From JALZVT01 sp039029135 (GTDB lineage: Bacteria > Pseudomonadota > Gammaproteobacteria > Pseudomonadales > Azotimanducaceae), in NCBI GenBank assembly GCA_039029135.1, contig JBCCGT010000009.1, positions 119,768 through 183,767 of the forward strand: a DNA stretch of 64,000 bases. Reading direction: 5' to 3'. Position 1 is the stretch's first letter, and every line of letters begins with the position of its first letter. A program made the position numbers and the translations under genes. The notes under the pieces are model-generated. The model saw only the letters and a list, made by a program, of their open reading frames with translations, was not told the origin of the DNA and did not search any database. Shown here one piece after another: positions 1 through 8,134 of this stretch.

Positions 1-619
1 GGGTTTGTGCAGGCGAATCCCCTTCCGCACCCTCCGCATCCGCATCCGCATCCGCATCCGCACTGCGCATCCCGTCACGCAGCGCAGGCCACGCCGCCCG
101 CAGATAGGTCACCATCGACCAGAGCGTCAGCACCGCGGCCGCGTAGAGGAGCACATAGCCGACAATCACCCAGGGTCGATCGAGCTCCGGCGGATTCGCC
201 AGCAGTATCAAGATCGCGGTCATCTGCAGCGTGGTCTTGACCCGCCCGAGCCAGGAGACCGCCACGACGCCGCGGGCGTTCATCTCCGCCATCCACTCGC
301 GCAGCGCGCTGACGACGATCTCGCGACCCACAATGATCATGCCGGGCAAGGTCAGCCAGACGCTGCCGTGGCTGGCGATCAGCAGCAGCAGCGCCGTAAC
401 GACGATCAGCTTGTCGGCGACCGGGTCCAGGAACGCACCGAACGGCGTCGTCTGGCCGAGCCGGCGAGCCAGATAGCCGTCGACCCAGTCGGTCAGCGCG
501 GCCGCGCCGAACAGCATGGCCGCCCACAGATAGGTAGTGGGTGCGGGCAGAAAATAGATCACCACGAAGACGGGAATGAGCAGGATCCGCGCGATCGTGA
601 GGATATTCGGGATGTTCAT
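1..619 (-). CDS. pgsA: CDP-diacylglycerol--glycerol-3-phosphate 3-phosphatidyltransferase (3' end outside window)
   Basis: This inner-membrane enzyme makes phosphatidylglycerol phosphate, the precursor of phosphatidylglycerol and cardiolipin. Translation from the ATG at 619 begins MNIPNILTIARILLIPVF, as PgsA proteins do. It contains the CDP-alcohol phosphotransferase signature, seen as DWVDGYLARR followed by GAFLDPVADK, and several hydrophobic segments. The frame is open to the window edge after 206 codons, so the C-terminus is missing. PgsA is normally about 180-200 residues. Here the tail continues into a low-complexity Asp-Ala repeat encoded by a hexanucleotide repeat. It lies downstream of uvrC on the same strand, the usual gammaproteobacterial order. 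Confidence 0.93.
   Translation of the reverse strand, partial: MNIPNILTIARILLIPVFVVIYFLPAPTTYLWAAMLFGAAALTDWVDGYLARRLGQTTPFGAFLDPVADKLIVVTALLLLIASHGSVWLTLPGMIIVGREIVVSALREWMAEMNARGVVAVSWLGRVKTTLQMTAILILLANPPELDRPWVIVGYVLLYAAAVLTLWSMVTYLRAAWPALRDGMRSADADADADAEGAEGDSPAQT
34..63. repeat. Hexanucleotide tandem repeat inside the pgsA 3' end
   Basis: Four exact copies of CCGCAT and a fifth, CCGCAC, stand in tandem. Read on the minus strand they encode alternating Asp and Ala at the PgsA C-terminus. A six-base unit keeps the frame, so copy-number change would only lengthen or shorten the acidic tail. Confidence 0.9.
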
Positions 620-667
620 GCGGGCAGTGTACCGGCAGCGTCGAGACTTTGGCGTACGGTTTACCCG

Positions 668-2497
668 TCAGGGATGCAAAACCGCGTAAATATCCGCCGC
701 CAGCTTGCCGCTGATGCCGGGGACCTTGCCGATCTCCTCGCGGCTGGCGCCCCGCAGGCCCTTCACGCTGCCAAAGTGATTCAAGAGCTCTTTCTTGCGT
801 TTCGGACCGATCCCCTCGATCTCATCCAGCACGGAGGCGCGCCGCGCCTTCTGGCGCCGGGCGCGGTGGCCGGTGATGGCAAAGCGATGCGCCTCGTCGC
901 GGATGTGCTGCAACAGGTGCATCGCCCCACCCTGCTCCGGCACGTCGACCTCGCCACGGCCGTCGATGAAAAAGGTCTCCAAGCCCGGCTTGCGGGTTGG
1001 TCCCTTGGCGATGCCCAGCAACAGCACGCCCTCGACCTGCAGCTCGTCCATCACCAGCCGCGCCCGCGACAGCTGTCCCTTGCCGCCGTCGATCACCAGC
1101 ACGTCGGGCAGATGCCCCTCGCCCGATTGCAGGCGGGTGTAGCGGCGCCGCAGCGCCTGTTCCATCGCGGCGAAGTCGTCGCCGCCGGTGATGCCCGAGT
1201 CGATGTTAAAGCGGCGGTAGTCGGACTTGGCCGGTCCCTCGCGATCGAAGACGACGCAGGACGCCACGGTGGCCTCGCCCATCGTGTGGCTGATGTCGAA
1301 ACACTCGAGGCGCTCGGGCACGTCTTCGAGCCCAAGCGCCGCCTGCAGATCAATGAAGCGGGCGTAAACGTTTTTCTTGTCCGCGAGATAGGTGTTGAGG
1401 CTGAGGCTGGCGTTTTCCTGCGCCATCTCCAACCAGCGAGCGCGCTGGGCGCGCACTCGATGCACGACGTCGACGTTGCGTCCCGAGGTCAGCGTGAGCG
1501 CGGCGGCCAGCGTATCCGCATCCGGTACCTCCGGCTGGGTGACCAAGGTGCGCGGCAGATCGCCGCGATCGCCCGTCAGGTAGAACTGGCCGAGAAACGC
1601 GCTGAGCACGTCGGCCGGCTCGGCCGCGAGTTCGTCGCGCGGAAACCAGGTGCGTTGGCCAAGCAGCCGGCCGCCGCGCACGAACAGCGCCTGCACGCAG
1701 CTCACCCCGCCGTCCGCCGCCAGCGCGAACACGTCGACGTCGCCCTTTTCGTTGTGCACGTACTGCTGCTCCTGCACCTTGCGCAGTTTGGAAATCTGAT
1801 CGCGGTAGCGTGCGGCGCGCTCGTACTCCATGTCCTGCGCGGCGGCGTCCATCTTCGCCTTGTACTCGTCGAGAATGTCGGCGCTGTGGCCTTCCAGAAA
1901 CATCTCCGCGAGGCGCACGTCATCGCGATAGTCATCCGGCTCGATCAGGCCGACGCAGGGGCCGCTGCAGCGGCGAATCTGATACTGCAGACAGGGGCGC
2001 GAACGATTCTTGAAGAAGGTGTCGTCGCACTGCCGGATCTGAAACAGCTTTTGCAGGATGTTCAGGCTCTCGCGCACCGCGCCCGCCGAGGGAAAGGGTC
2101 CGAAGTAGCGTCCCGTCTTCTTCTTCGCGCCGCGATGAAACGCCAGCCGCGGATAGTCCTCGTGTGGCGTCAAATAGATGAACGGGTACGACTTGTCGTC
2201 GCGCAGCACGACGTTGTAGTGCGGCCGCTCTTCCTTGATCAGGCTCTGCTCCAACAGTAGCGCCTCGGTCTCGCTCTTGGTGACCGTGATCTGCACGCTG
2301 TGGATGCGGCGCACCAGCGCCATCGTCTTGCTGGCGAGCCCTGAGGCCCGAAAATAGCTCGACACCCGGTTCTTCAGATTCCGCGCTTTGCCGACATACA
2401 GCACCTCACCGTCCGCCGAGATCATCTGATAGACCCCGGGTTTGGGCGTGAGCTGTTTCAGGAAGGGTTCGGCGTCGAACCCGGCGGCGGTAATCAT
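668..2497 (-). CDS. uvrC: Excinuclease ABC subunit C
   Basis: UvrC makes both incisions in UvrABC nucleotide-excision repair. From the ATG at 2497 the protein is 609 residues, the usual size; an in-frame start 33 bases upstream would add an arginine-rich leader of little likelihood. Domains in order are an N-terminal GIY-YIG nuclease (PGVYQMI and VLYVGKARNLKNR), a UVR helix pair for UvrB contact near residues 200-240, the RNase H-like nuclease (ECFDISHTMGE, LVIDGGKGQL) and C-terminal helix-hairpin-helix motifs (IEGIGPKRKKELLNHF, VPGISGKLA). pgsA follows about 50 bases downstream, so the two are probably co-transcribed. Confidence 0.97.
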   Translation of the reverse strand: MITAAGFDAEPFLKQLTPKPGVYQMISADGEVLYVGKARNLKNRVSSYFRASGLASKTMALVRRIHSVQITVTKSETEALLLEQSLIKEERPHYNVVLRDDKSYPFIYLTPHEDYPRLAFHRGAKKKTGRYFGPFPSAGAVRESLNILQKLFQIRQCDDTFFKNRSRPCLQYQIRRCSGPCVGLIEPDDYRDDVRLAEMFLEGHSADILDEYKAKMDAAAQDMEYERAARYRDQISKLRKVQEQQYVHNEKGDVDVFALAADGGVSCVQALFVRGGRLLGQRTWFPRDELAAEPADVLSAFLGQFYLTGDRGDLPRTLVTQPEVPDADTLAAALTLTSGRNVDVVHRVRAQRARWLEMAQENASLSLNTYLADKKNVYARFIDLQAALGLEDVPERLECFDISHTMGEATVASCVVFDREGPAKSDYRRFNIDSGITGGDDFAAMEQALRRRYTRLQSGEGHLPDVLVIDGGKGQLSRARLVMDELQVEGVLLLGIAKGPTRKPGLETFFIDGRGEVDVPEQGGAMHLLQHIRDEAHRFAITGHRARRQKARRASVLDEIEGIGPKRKKELLNHFGSVKGLRGASREEIGKVPGISGKLAADIYAVLHP

Positions 2498-2608
2498 CGG
2501 TCGTGACTGAGGGCGGCGCTGGTGTCGCATCAGAGCATAGCGAAATTCGCGCCCGGTTCGATGATCAGACGCAACCCTGGGACGGCAATGCTCCGCGCAG
2601 CGGCGCTC

Positions 2609-3316
2609 TTATGCAGAGGTTCCCTGGGCCGTGCCAAGCAAATCGCGCGCCCGCGTCAGCACCTGATCGAACATCGGCGGCGTGAGGCGCCCGGTCTGGG
2701 TATTGAGGCGGCTGGGATGAAAACTGGCGAGCAGGGTCAGTCTGGGCGCGAGCGCGAGCTCAACCCCGTGGCCGAACTTCGGCAGCGGCCGCGGGCGGAC
2801 CAGTTCCGCCGGCAGCGCCGCGAACAGCGCCCGAAAGGCCGTGCCGCCCAGCGCCAGCAGGACCCGCGGCGTGCGCACGCCCGGACGCCAGAGGTCCGCG
2901 ACCTCAGTCGCCAGATAGCCCGCACACGCAGTCACCTCCGCCGCCGTCGGGCTGTTGGCCGGCGGCAGGCACTTGACGACGTTGCTGAGCCGCACGCCTT
3001 TGAGTTGCAGAGCCCCCGAGTCGAGCGGGTCCAAGGACGCGTCAGCGGGCATTTCGCCGAAGCCGGTGCGCAGCAGCGCGGCGGCGAGAAAGTCACTCGA
3101 ACTATCGCCGACAAATACCCTGCCCGTGCGATTGGCGCCGGAAGCGCCCGGTGCCAGCCCCATGATCAGCAGTCGCGCCGACTTACGGCCGCGCGGCGGT
3201 ACGGGTGCATTGAAGTAGTTCGGAAACCGCTGGCGCTGGCAATCGAGGTGAGTGACCAGTCGCGGACAGCGGCGGCAGGAAGACAGGTCGCGAAGATCAC
3301 GCGAAATAGTTTTCAT
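2609..3316 (-). CDS. Uracil-DNA glycosylase, family 5 (UdgB type)
   Basis: This base-excision repair enzyme removes uracil and related deaminated bases from DNA. The N-terminal CRRCPRL and two later cysteines (VVKCLPP and ACAGYL) form the four-cysteine set that holds an iron-sulfur cluster in families 4 and 5. The motif GLAPGASGANRTGRVF lacks the polar catalytic residue of other UDG families, as in UdgB, and the second active-site loop is SFHPSRLNTQTGRLT. I chose the methionine at 3316 because the ORF start at 3349 adds residues outside the family pattern. The gene lies just upstream of uvrC on the same strand. Assignment to family 5 rather than 4 is by motif. Confidence 0.88.
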   Translation of the reverse strand: MKTISRDLRDLSSCRRCPRLVTHLDCQRQRFPNYFNAPVPPRGRKSARLLIMGLAPGASGANRTGRVFVGDSSSDFLAAALLRTGFGEMPADASLDPLDSGALQLKGVRLSNVVKCLPPANSPTAAEVTACAGYLATEVADLWRPGVRTPRVLLALGGTAFRALFAALPAELVRPRPLPKFGHGVELALAPRLTLLASFHPSRLNTQTGRLTPPMFDQVLTRARDLLGTAQGTSA

Positions 3317-3487
3317 AAAAAACAGTGGCTTGGCATCAATAGCTGACACTCAGTGCGAGGATTTCAGGAGCGGCTGCGCCGTGCGCCCGTCAGCTTAGCA
3401 CTCGATCGCCTGAGTCGGACCGGACGCCAAATTAACCGGTGTGCGCAGACGCACACAGTCCGAACCGCAGCCATAGCGTAATTTAGC

Positions 3488-3515
3488 TTGCGTTCAAGCG
3501 CCCCTGACATACACT
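3488..3515 (+). promoter_or_regulatory. Candidate sigma-70 promoter for the zinc-finger gene
   Basis: TTGCGT and TACACT are separated by 16 bases and end 27 bases before the ATG at 3543. The match to consensus is fair, and no other plausible promoter was seen in the 190-base spacer. Confidence 0.4.
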
Positions 3516-3542
3516 GAGATATTGAGCCCTGTACTTTAAGTT

Positions 3543-3971
3543 ATGGCAGCCGACACAAACAATCTCAACTCTCATGTCACCGAGATCCCAGCCGCGAGCG
3601 GCAGCAGCCGCGCGGCCACCCCTCAGACGCCCCCGATCGAGGCCGACGCGCTAGAACTGCTGCTGCGTTCGCCGCGACTCACCGTCGACACGATCCTGCG
3701 CCTGTTAGACATCTCCGAGGCGACCTTCCGCAACATCATTCGCGCCAACCCCGATCTGGGCGCACTCTTGCGCCAGCGCTCGCAGGGACAACTCGAGATT
3801 GCGAGCAGCGAACCGCTGCAGTGCAAGATGTGCGAGGAGTGGTTTCTGCCCTACGCCGGCGACCGCTACTGCAGCGACGAGTGCAAGACCAAGGCACGCA
3901 TCGAGCGCCGCCGCTTTCGCGAGGAATCCTGCGGCTGCCTGAACCAGCGCGCGCACCGGGGCCTGAGCTGA
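3543..3971 (+). CDS. Small zinc-finger protein of unknown function
   Basis: The 142-residue protein has three visible parts. There is a Pro/Ala/Ser-rich N-terminus, then a segment resembling a helix-turn-helix (LTVDTILRLLDISEATFRNII, about residues 45-65), then a zinc-binding cluster CKMCEEWFLPYAGDRYC followed by a further cysteine (CSDECK), and an arginine-rich end. The treble-clef cysteines and basic tail suggest nucleic-acid binding, but I do not recognise the family. It stands alone on the plus strand, convergent with the gacA 3' fragment and divergent from the uracil-DNA glycosylase gene. Confidence 0.7.
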   Translation: MAADTNNLNSHVTEIPAASGSSRAATPQTPPIEADALELLLRSPRLTVDTILRLLDISEATFRNIIRANPDLGALLRQRSQGQLEIASSEPLQCKMCEEWFLPYAGDRYCSDECKTKARIERRRFREESCGCLNQRAHRGLS

Positions 3972-4006
3972 TCGCACCGCGCCGGGCGTACCCCCGCTCG
4001 CGCCTG

Positions 4007-4234
4007 CTAACCCAAGGATCGTTGACCAAGCGACGCCGGTAGCCGATGCGACGCTGCCCGGCGAGGCGTTGTCATGGGGTCGATCATACCGTGCCGGACG
4101 GCCAGCAACACGAGTTCCACGTTGCTCGACACCTTCAGCTTGTCGAAGATCCGATAGCGATAGCTGTTGACCGTCTTTGGCGACAAATGCAGGTCTTCAG
4201 AGATCTTCTGCACGCGTTCGCAGTTGACCACCAA
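4007..4234 (-). pseudogene. gacA: 3' fragment of gacA/uvrY (LuxR-type HTH end), cut off by the integrative element
   Basis: The translation CERVQKISEDLHLSPKTVNSYRYRIF and onward to VELVLLAVRHGMID is the DNA-binding C-terminus of the GacA/UvrY response regulator. The receiver half lies 17.4 kb away at 21646-22131. Joining the halves at VVN|CERV gives an uninterrupted GacA-like protein. Upstream of 4227 the sequence is element DNA, with an in-frame stop at 4253-4255, so this fragment has no receiver domain. The only apparent start is a TTG at 4234. It could be made as a free HTH peptide, but I see no ribosome-binding site that argues for it. Confidence 0.9.
4224..4233. other. attL: left junction of the integrative element
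   Basis: ACCACCA at 4227-4233 is shared with 21650-21656 at the other end. Host gacA sequence continues to the left of it and element sequence to the right. Seven bases is a normal overlap length for a tyrosine recombinase. Outside the core the two ends agree only partly (TTG versus TTT before it). Confidence 0.8.
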
Positions 4235-4350
4235 AACTGCGATTCGACCGCTTCACGTAGCGTCAGACTTCGTTAACAGCGAAAAAACCAAGCAAATACG
4301 CTAATCAGGATGCAACAGCGCGCTTAACCGCGCAACAGAATGCACGTAAA

Positions 4351-4382
4351 ATGAGGGTACTTTTTCAGCCGGATACCCTCAT
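4351..4382. repeat. Inverted pair of ATGAGGGTA motifs over the integrase start
   Basis: ATGAGGGTA at 4351-4359 is repeated in inverted orientation at 4374-4382, where it overlaps the integrase ATG. A third copy lies near the right end at 21589-21597. The placement fits arm-type integrase binding sites or an autoregulatory operator; this is inference from position and symmetry. Confidence 0.6.
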
Positions 4383-5631
4383 GGCAAAACTAACCGATCT
4401 GAAGTGCCGCCGACTCAAGCGGGGCGAGAAAGCCAGCGACGGCCACAACCTCACCCTTTGGCACAGCAAGACGGGCAGCAAGCTATGGCGCTGGCGCTAC
4501 CGCCTGGAAGGCCGAGAGAACATCTATGCGCTGGGCAAGTACGGCGAGCATGATGACCCAGACGCGCGAGTGTTCACGCTCAGCGGGGCACGCAGAGAGC
4601 GAGAGCGGGCCGCAGCGCTGGTCAAAAAGGGGCTGAACCCGTCGATTGAGCGGAAGCAAGCACGGCACCTGCAAGCCCAACAGCGTGCAGATGCTGCCAA
4701 GGCAGCGGAAGCGATCAGACTAGACACCTTTGAAGTTGTCGCACTGGAATGGCTCGACTCCCCGCAGATGCGACACGTTACCGCCGCATACAGCAATCAG
4801 GTACGGCGCACCTTCAAGCGGCTACTGTTCCCGGCGATAGGCAACCGGCCAATATCTGAAATCACGTCGGGCGAAATGTTCGACGCGCTCGAAGCGGTAG
4901 CGGATCAGGGCATAGCCGCCACCGCGAGACTACTCACCGCATGGGCCGGGCAGGTATTCGCCTATGGAATCGTTAAGCGCCGCTGCGACAGCGACCCGAC
5001 GCTCCCCCTGCGCGGACAGATTCGAGCACCTCGCCCAAAGCACTACGATCCTGTAAAGCCTGAGCAATTCGCACCGCTTTGGACCCAGCTTGAGGGACTG
5101 GATACCCCTGTAGGCTGGTATGGCCGAATCCTGTTGCACGTATTCACTCGCCCGTCAGAGCTGCGCGCGATGCGGTGGGATGACATAGACGGCGACCTGT
5201 ACCGAATCCCGGCAGAGCGCATGAAGCGCGACAAACCGCACGTAGTACCCCTGTCCCCACAAGTGCAGGCAATGCTGCAGGAAGTGCGTAGCAAACCTTG
5301 GGCACATCCTGAGTACGTGTTCCCCGGTCAACGCGGCCGCAAGTACATATCGATCGCTGCTTTGGGGGCGGCACTGCGCAAGCGGAGCATCGACTATTGG
5401 CAGCCACACGGCAGTCGAGCGACGGCGAGCACCCTCCTGCGGGAGCTAGGCCACGATGGAGACTTGATCGAGCTACAGCTTGCCCACACTCGCGGCAACT
5501 CAGTACGGGCCAGCTACGACCATTCTGAGAAGCTAGACGCGCGCCGCAAGATGATGGCGGCATGGTCCGACTACATCGAAGCGCAGATATACGGGCGCAA
5601 TGTGGTGGCGATTGGTGGTGCGGTCGCATGA
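4381..5631 (+). CDS. int: P4-type tyrosine integrase
   Basis: This site-specific recombinase is the likely agent of insertion into gacA. The protein is 416 residues from the ATG at 4381, typical of the P4 integrase family, with the DUF4102-like N-terminus (LTDLKCRRLKRGEKASDG). The catalytic set is visible: Arg in TRPSELR (about 257), His-x-x-Arg in HGSRATAS (343 and 346), His in LAHTRGN (369) and the tyrosine nucleophile in VRASYDHSEK (379). The ORF could start 30 bases earlier, but MAKLTDLK is the family start. It sits about 150 bases inside the left junction and points inward. Its stop overlaps the next start (ATGA). Confidence 0.95.
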   Translation: MAKLTDLKCRRLKRGEKASDGHNLTLWHSKTGSKLWRWRYRLEGRENIYALGKYGEHDDPDARVFTLSGARRERERAAALVKKGLNPSIERKQARHLQAQQRADAAKAAEAIRLDTFEVVALEWLDSPQMRHVTAAYSNQVRRTFKRLLFPAIGNRPISEITSGEMFDALEAVADQGIAATARLLTAWAGQVFAYGIVKRRCDSDPTLPLRGQIRAPRPKHYDPVKPEQFAPLWTQLEGLDTPVGWYGRILLHVFTRPSELRAMRWDDIDGDLYRIPAERMKRDKPHVVPLSPQVQAMLQEVRSKPWAHPEYVFPGQRGRKYISIAALGAALRKRSIDYWQPHGSRATASTLLRELGHDGDLIELQLAHTRGNSVRASYDHSEKLDARRKMMAAWSDYIEAQIYGRNVVAIGGAVA

Positions 5632-6431
5632 GCGAGCGACCGTTCTATGTGTTCGAGCATTTGCCACCGATAGGGGACGAACAGCGAAGCGGTCAACACC
5701 TTCAATCGATCTTCCAAGTACTCGGCCAAGCAATTAAACCGTTTTCCAGTCGAGACCTACTTGCATACCTGTACTCAGATTTCATGCTACCGGCGATAGA
5801 TGACTGTGGATACACAAGTGAGACGGCGCAGGAAAGGAGCGATTCGACACAATGGCGCGACAACGCAATACGGGCCTACCGAATCCGACTGTCAAAGAAC
5901 CTGAACGCTGCACACCTAGTGTTCGTTGACCACGCGTTACAACCCGCTGCGATGGCACTTCACTATCTAGAGACAGGCCAACATGCAAGGTTTCAGATAG
6001 CAGGCGAAGACACACCACTACTCGATGCATCGTGGCAGGTCGATTTGATCGAACTAGGAAGGGCTCTCGAAAGGCTTATTACATTCGAGCAAGCTATCGC
6101 CGCCGGGGCCACGGACGTTGCCATGACGCTAGTACTAACACTAAGCCCCAGCGCGGAGCTGATGAGCGAAGCAGAGAGCGGCCACCATCAACTAGCGAGC
6201 CTTGCGCCACGGAACGAAGAAACAAGCCGCCGTACGCAACTGAAGTACCAGCCTGTCGTTGATATCTTTCTGGAACTGTCCGAGAAACGAGAAACAGCGA
6301 CCGGCAGAGTACCCAGCCAAAGGGAAATGCACAGGCGCGCAGTGGCTCGATACAAGTCAGAACATCCAGATTCAGATGTGAATGAACAAGGTCTCAAACG
6401 CGCATTAAGCAGAATAAAAAAACTAGGGTAA
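5628..6431 (+). CDS. Hypothetical protein translationally coupled to the integrase
   Basis: The ATG overlaps the integrase stop codon in an ATGA junction, so the two are probably translated together. The 267-residue product has no signal peptide or membrane segment. It is acidic in the middle and ends in a basic region (QREMHRRAVARYKSEH and ALSRIKKLG), which could bind DNA. I do not recognise the family. Coupling suggests a role in integration or excision, such as a directionality or control protein, but no motif shows this. Confidence 0.7.
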   Translation: MSERPFYVFEHLPPIGDEQRSGQHLQSIFQVLGQAIKPFSSRDLLAYLYSDFMLPAIDDCGYTSETAQERSDSTQWRDNAIRAYRIRLSKNLNAAHLVFVDHALQPAAMALHYLETGQHARFQIAGEDTPLLDASWQVDLIELGRALERLITFEQAIAAGATDVAMTLVLTLSPSAELMSEAESGHHQLASLAPRNEETSRRTQLKYQPVVDIFLELSEKRETATGRVPSQREMHRRAVARYKSEHPDSDVNEQGLKRALSRIKKLG

Positions 6432-6448
6432 TCACTACTTTTCTTCGC

Positions 6449-6474
6449 GTGGGTCACCCATCCGCCTGACCCAC
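6449..6474. promoter_or_regulatory. Perfect 8-bp inverted repeat, candidate operator
   Basis: GTGGGTCA and TGACCCAC are separated by ten bases. They lie in the 177-base spacer between two plus-strand genes. The left arm continues into ACCCA, giving an overlapping second dyad. No T-run follows, so a terminator is less likely than a protein-binding site. Confidence 0.45.
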
Positions 6475-6578
6475 AATCTGCCGCCCCCTTGTAGATTCTC
6501 CGCCCGCACTGCATAGGATGTGTATCCGTTGCTTTCGCGCTGACCTACGCGAGATAGCAGCGGGAGTGCCGGAATACC

Positions 6579-6605
6579 CCGCCTCCGAATCAGTTAGAGA
6601 GGCGG
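6579..6605 (+). promoter_or_regulatory. Hairpin overlapping the ribosome-binding site of the 6609 gene
   Basis: CCGCCTC at 6579-6585 pairs perfectly with GAGGCGG at 6599-6605, which contains the Shine-Dalgarno region three bases before the ATG at 6609. Folding would hide the ribosome-binding site in the message. Confidence 0.45.
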
Positions 6606-6608
6606 AGC

Positions 6609-7001
6609 ATGGATCTACCAGCACCCGTTGAGGCACCCACAGACCAGCCTGTAGCCGCTGCAACAGCGAGCGAGGCCGCACCGTTCTTAGCACTGGTAAA
6701 CGCTCAGGACGCATTGCAGCAGGCGCTGGCGCAAATCCAGCGGCTAACGCACGGCGACCAAAAGCAGCGAGCACCGAAAAAAGGCCGCACCACCCCGCTA
6801 AAGGACTTACCCGACGACGCGCGGATAAGCCCACAAGATCAAGGCGACCTTGCGAACCGCGCACCTCGCACGATTTGGGGCTACGTCAAAAACAAGATTA
6901 TTCCGCCGCCCGATGCTGACGGCTGCTGGTCGCTCAAACAGGCGCGGTTAAACGTTCAGCTAATAGTCGAGCACTTCGAGCGCAAGCGGGAAGCTGCCTA
7001 G
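6609..7001 (+). CDS. Putative small DNA-binding protein, winged-helix/Nu1-like end
   Basis: The 130-residue protein has an Ala/Pro-rich start, a short helix and a basic linker. The last 50 residues (LANRAPRTIWGYVKNKIIPPP, then GCWSLKQARLNVQLIVEHF) resemble the winged-helix fold of phage Nu1/excisionase-type proteins, which read an operator and then a target column of residues. The similarity is by pattern, not by a firm motif. Position early in the element, behind a possible operator and a hairpin at its ribosome-binding site, suits a regulator or excisionase. Confidence 0.65.
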   Translation: MDLPAPVEAPTDQPVAAATASEAAPFLALVNAQDALQQALAQIQRLTHGDQKQRAPKKGRTTPLKDLPDDARISPQDQGDLANRAPRTIWGYVKNKIIPPPDADGCWSLKQARLNVQLIVEHFERKREAA

Positions 7002-7051
7002 CAATGGCGACACCTCAATCACTAAAAGGGGGCGCGTCTAGCGACTAGACA

Positions 7052-7351
7052 ATGGACACGCAGCCTCGCCCGGCAGTGCCGGGACAAGGTGCGGGAGAAG
7101 GAGTCAGGGAAACCCTAAAGCTGGCAGGCAAGGGCGAGAACCGGATTCTACAAAACCCGCGCTCAGAATTCCAAAGATGCCACGTCACGCACCTGCTGGA
7201 CGTGTCATGTTCCAGCTATCGGCGCGCATTGCGCTTGCTGCGCTCCCCTGCTGATGCCGAAACCCTAGCCGCTTGGGCTACCCCGCTGGCGCTTCTCAGG
7301 CTTGGCGCCGATCCACGCGCCATTCGCAAGCCTCTCGAGCTTGGTGCCTGA
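7052..7351 (+). CDS. Hypothetical protein, possible leader gene of a three-gene run
   Basis: The 99-residue product is not recognised. Support for coding is context: the stop at 7349-7351 is one base before the next ATG at 7353, and an AAGGGGG tract lies upstream of the start. A small inverted repeat (GTCTAG, three bases, CTAGAC, at 7036-7050) lies between that tract and the ATG. Much of the codon choice is unremarkable. The DNA also holds one copy of a 37-bp symmetric site at 7177-7213. Confidence 0.5.
   Translation: MDTQPRPAVPGQGAGEGVRETLKLAGKGENRILQNPRSEFQRCHVTHLLDVSCSSYRRALRLLRSPADAETLAAWATPLALLRLGADPRAIRKPLELGA
7177..7213 (+). repeat. 37-bp symmetric element site, copy 1
   Basis: The pattern is ATGCCA, six bases, GCACCTG, six bases, then GTGTCATGTTCC. 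Copies 2 and 3 are in the ParB-like gene at 9082-9118 and 9214-9250. The outer arms are inverted repeats of each other around the GCACCTG core. Reading frames through the three copies differ, so conservation is at the DNA level. Confidence 0.75.
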
Positions 7352-7352
7352 T

Positions 7353-7790
7353 ATGACGGCACAGGCACACACAGATGCCATACAACGCGCTCAGGAGCGT
7401 TTCACGCTGCTAGCGCTGGAGTCTGTTGTGCGCGCTGTACTCGACGATGCCGACGTTATGAGCGAGATCGAAGATCTAGCCACTCGCCTTGGCTGCACAC
7501 CGCTTGAGGCGTACCGGGAGCATCTACACCCGATCACCTTGCGACTAAGCCGAGCGCTAGAGGCAGCGACACCCTGCGAGCTTACCGATGCCGAGCAGGC
7601 GGCCATCGCAGTCGTATCACTAGCCGACAAAGAGGCCGCCGCAGACCGCGCCAGACGCGCTCGGAGCAACGCACAGCCGAGACAGGCAACACGGCCAGAA
7701 CAAAGCCAAGAGCAGCCAGAGCAGGCGCTCAGAGCGCGTATCGCAGCTTTTGCCGCACAACACCAAAAAAGACTGGAGGCGGCGTCATGA
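7353..7790 (+). CDS. Hypothetical protein with helical N-terminus and Gln/Arg-rich tail
   Basis: The chosen ATG at 7353 follows the previous stop by one base, giving a 145-residue protein. Residues 1-90 look helical and acidic (VVRAVLDDADVMSEIEDLATRL). The last 50 are rich in Gln, Arg and Ala, suggesting a flexible or coiled-coil tail. It overlaps the next gene by ATGA. I do not recognise the family; its place in a tightly packed run ahead of the ParB-like and helicase genes suggests an element-maintenance function. Confidence 0.65.
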   Translation: MTAQAHTDAIQRAQERFTLLALESVVRAVLDDADVMSEIEDLATRLGCTPLEAYREHLHPITLRLSRALEAATPCELTDAEQAAIAVVSLADKEAAADRARRARSNAQPRQATRPEQSQEQPEQALRARIAAFAAQHQKRLEAAS

Positions 7791-8134
7791 CGCTCGCCCC
7801 CAGATTCCCGCTACCACACAGGAACGCGAATTATGACCGCGAAACGAAAACCGCACTACCACCACGGATACCGACGCAATCAGCAAGACCGGCGACGAAC
7901 CCGACCGGGCGTGTATCAGAGGCGACCAGAGCCGCCGCCGTCGATTGCATTGCTGACGCGCGACGACAGCACGCGCTAACCGAAGAACACAACGCCAAGC
8001 CCGAGCGAATCGGGTTACGCCGGAACGTGGCTAGCGCCGTTTGCTGGTCGCGTTCGCAGAATCTGCTGGCAACAGCGGGCGAGGCTCAATCTGACCTCTC
8101 GGCGGCAAGCGATGACGATTACAGCGGGCTTTAG
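7787..8134 (+). CDS. Hypothetical basic protein (alternative 48-residue frame inside)
   Basis: This frame starts at an ATGA junction with the preceding gene and gives 115 residues rich in Arg, Ala and Thr, of unknown function. A competing frame starts at ATG 7833 behind an AGGA Shine-Dalgarno motif and ends at 7979. It would encode a 48-residue His/Arg-rich peptide beginning MTAKRKPHYHHGYRRNQQ. The shorter frame has the better ribosome-binding site, the longer the better operon spacing; only one may be real. Confidence 0.45.
   Translation: MTLAPRFPLPHRNANYDRETKTALPPRIPTQSARPATNPTGRVSEATRAAAVDCIADARRQHALTEEHNAKPERIGLRRNVASAVCWSRSQNLLATAGEAQSDLSAASDDDYSGL

Noticed and set aside
5..2260. A 751-codon plus-strand frame opposite pgsA and uvrC
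   Set aside because: It is the antisense shadow of two firmly identified genes in high-G+C DNA and has no family pattern.
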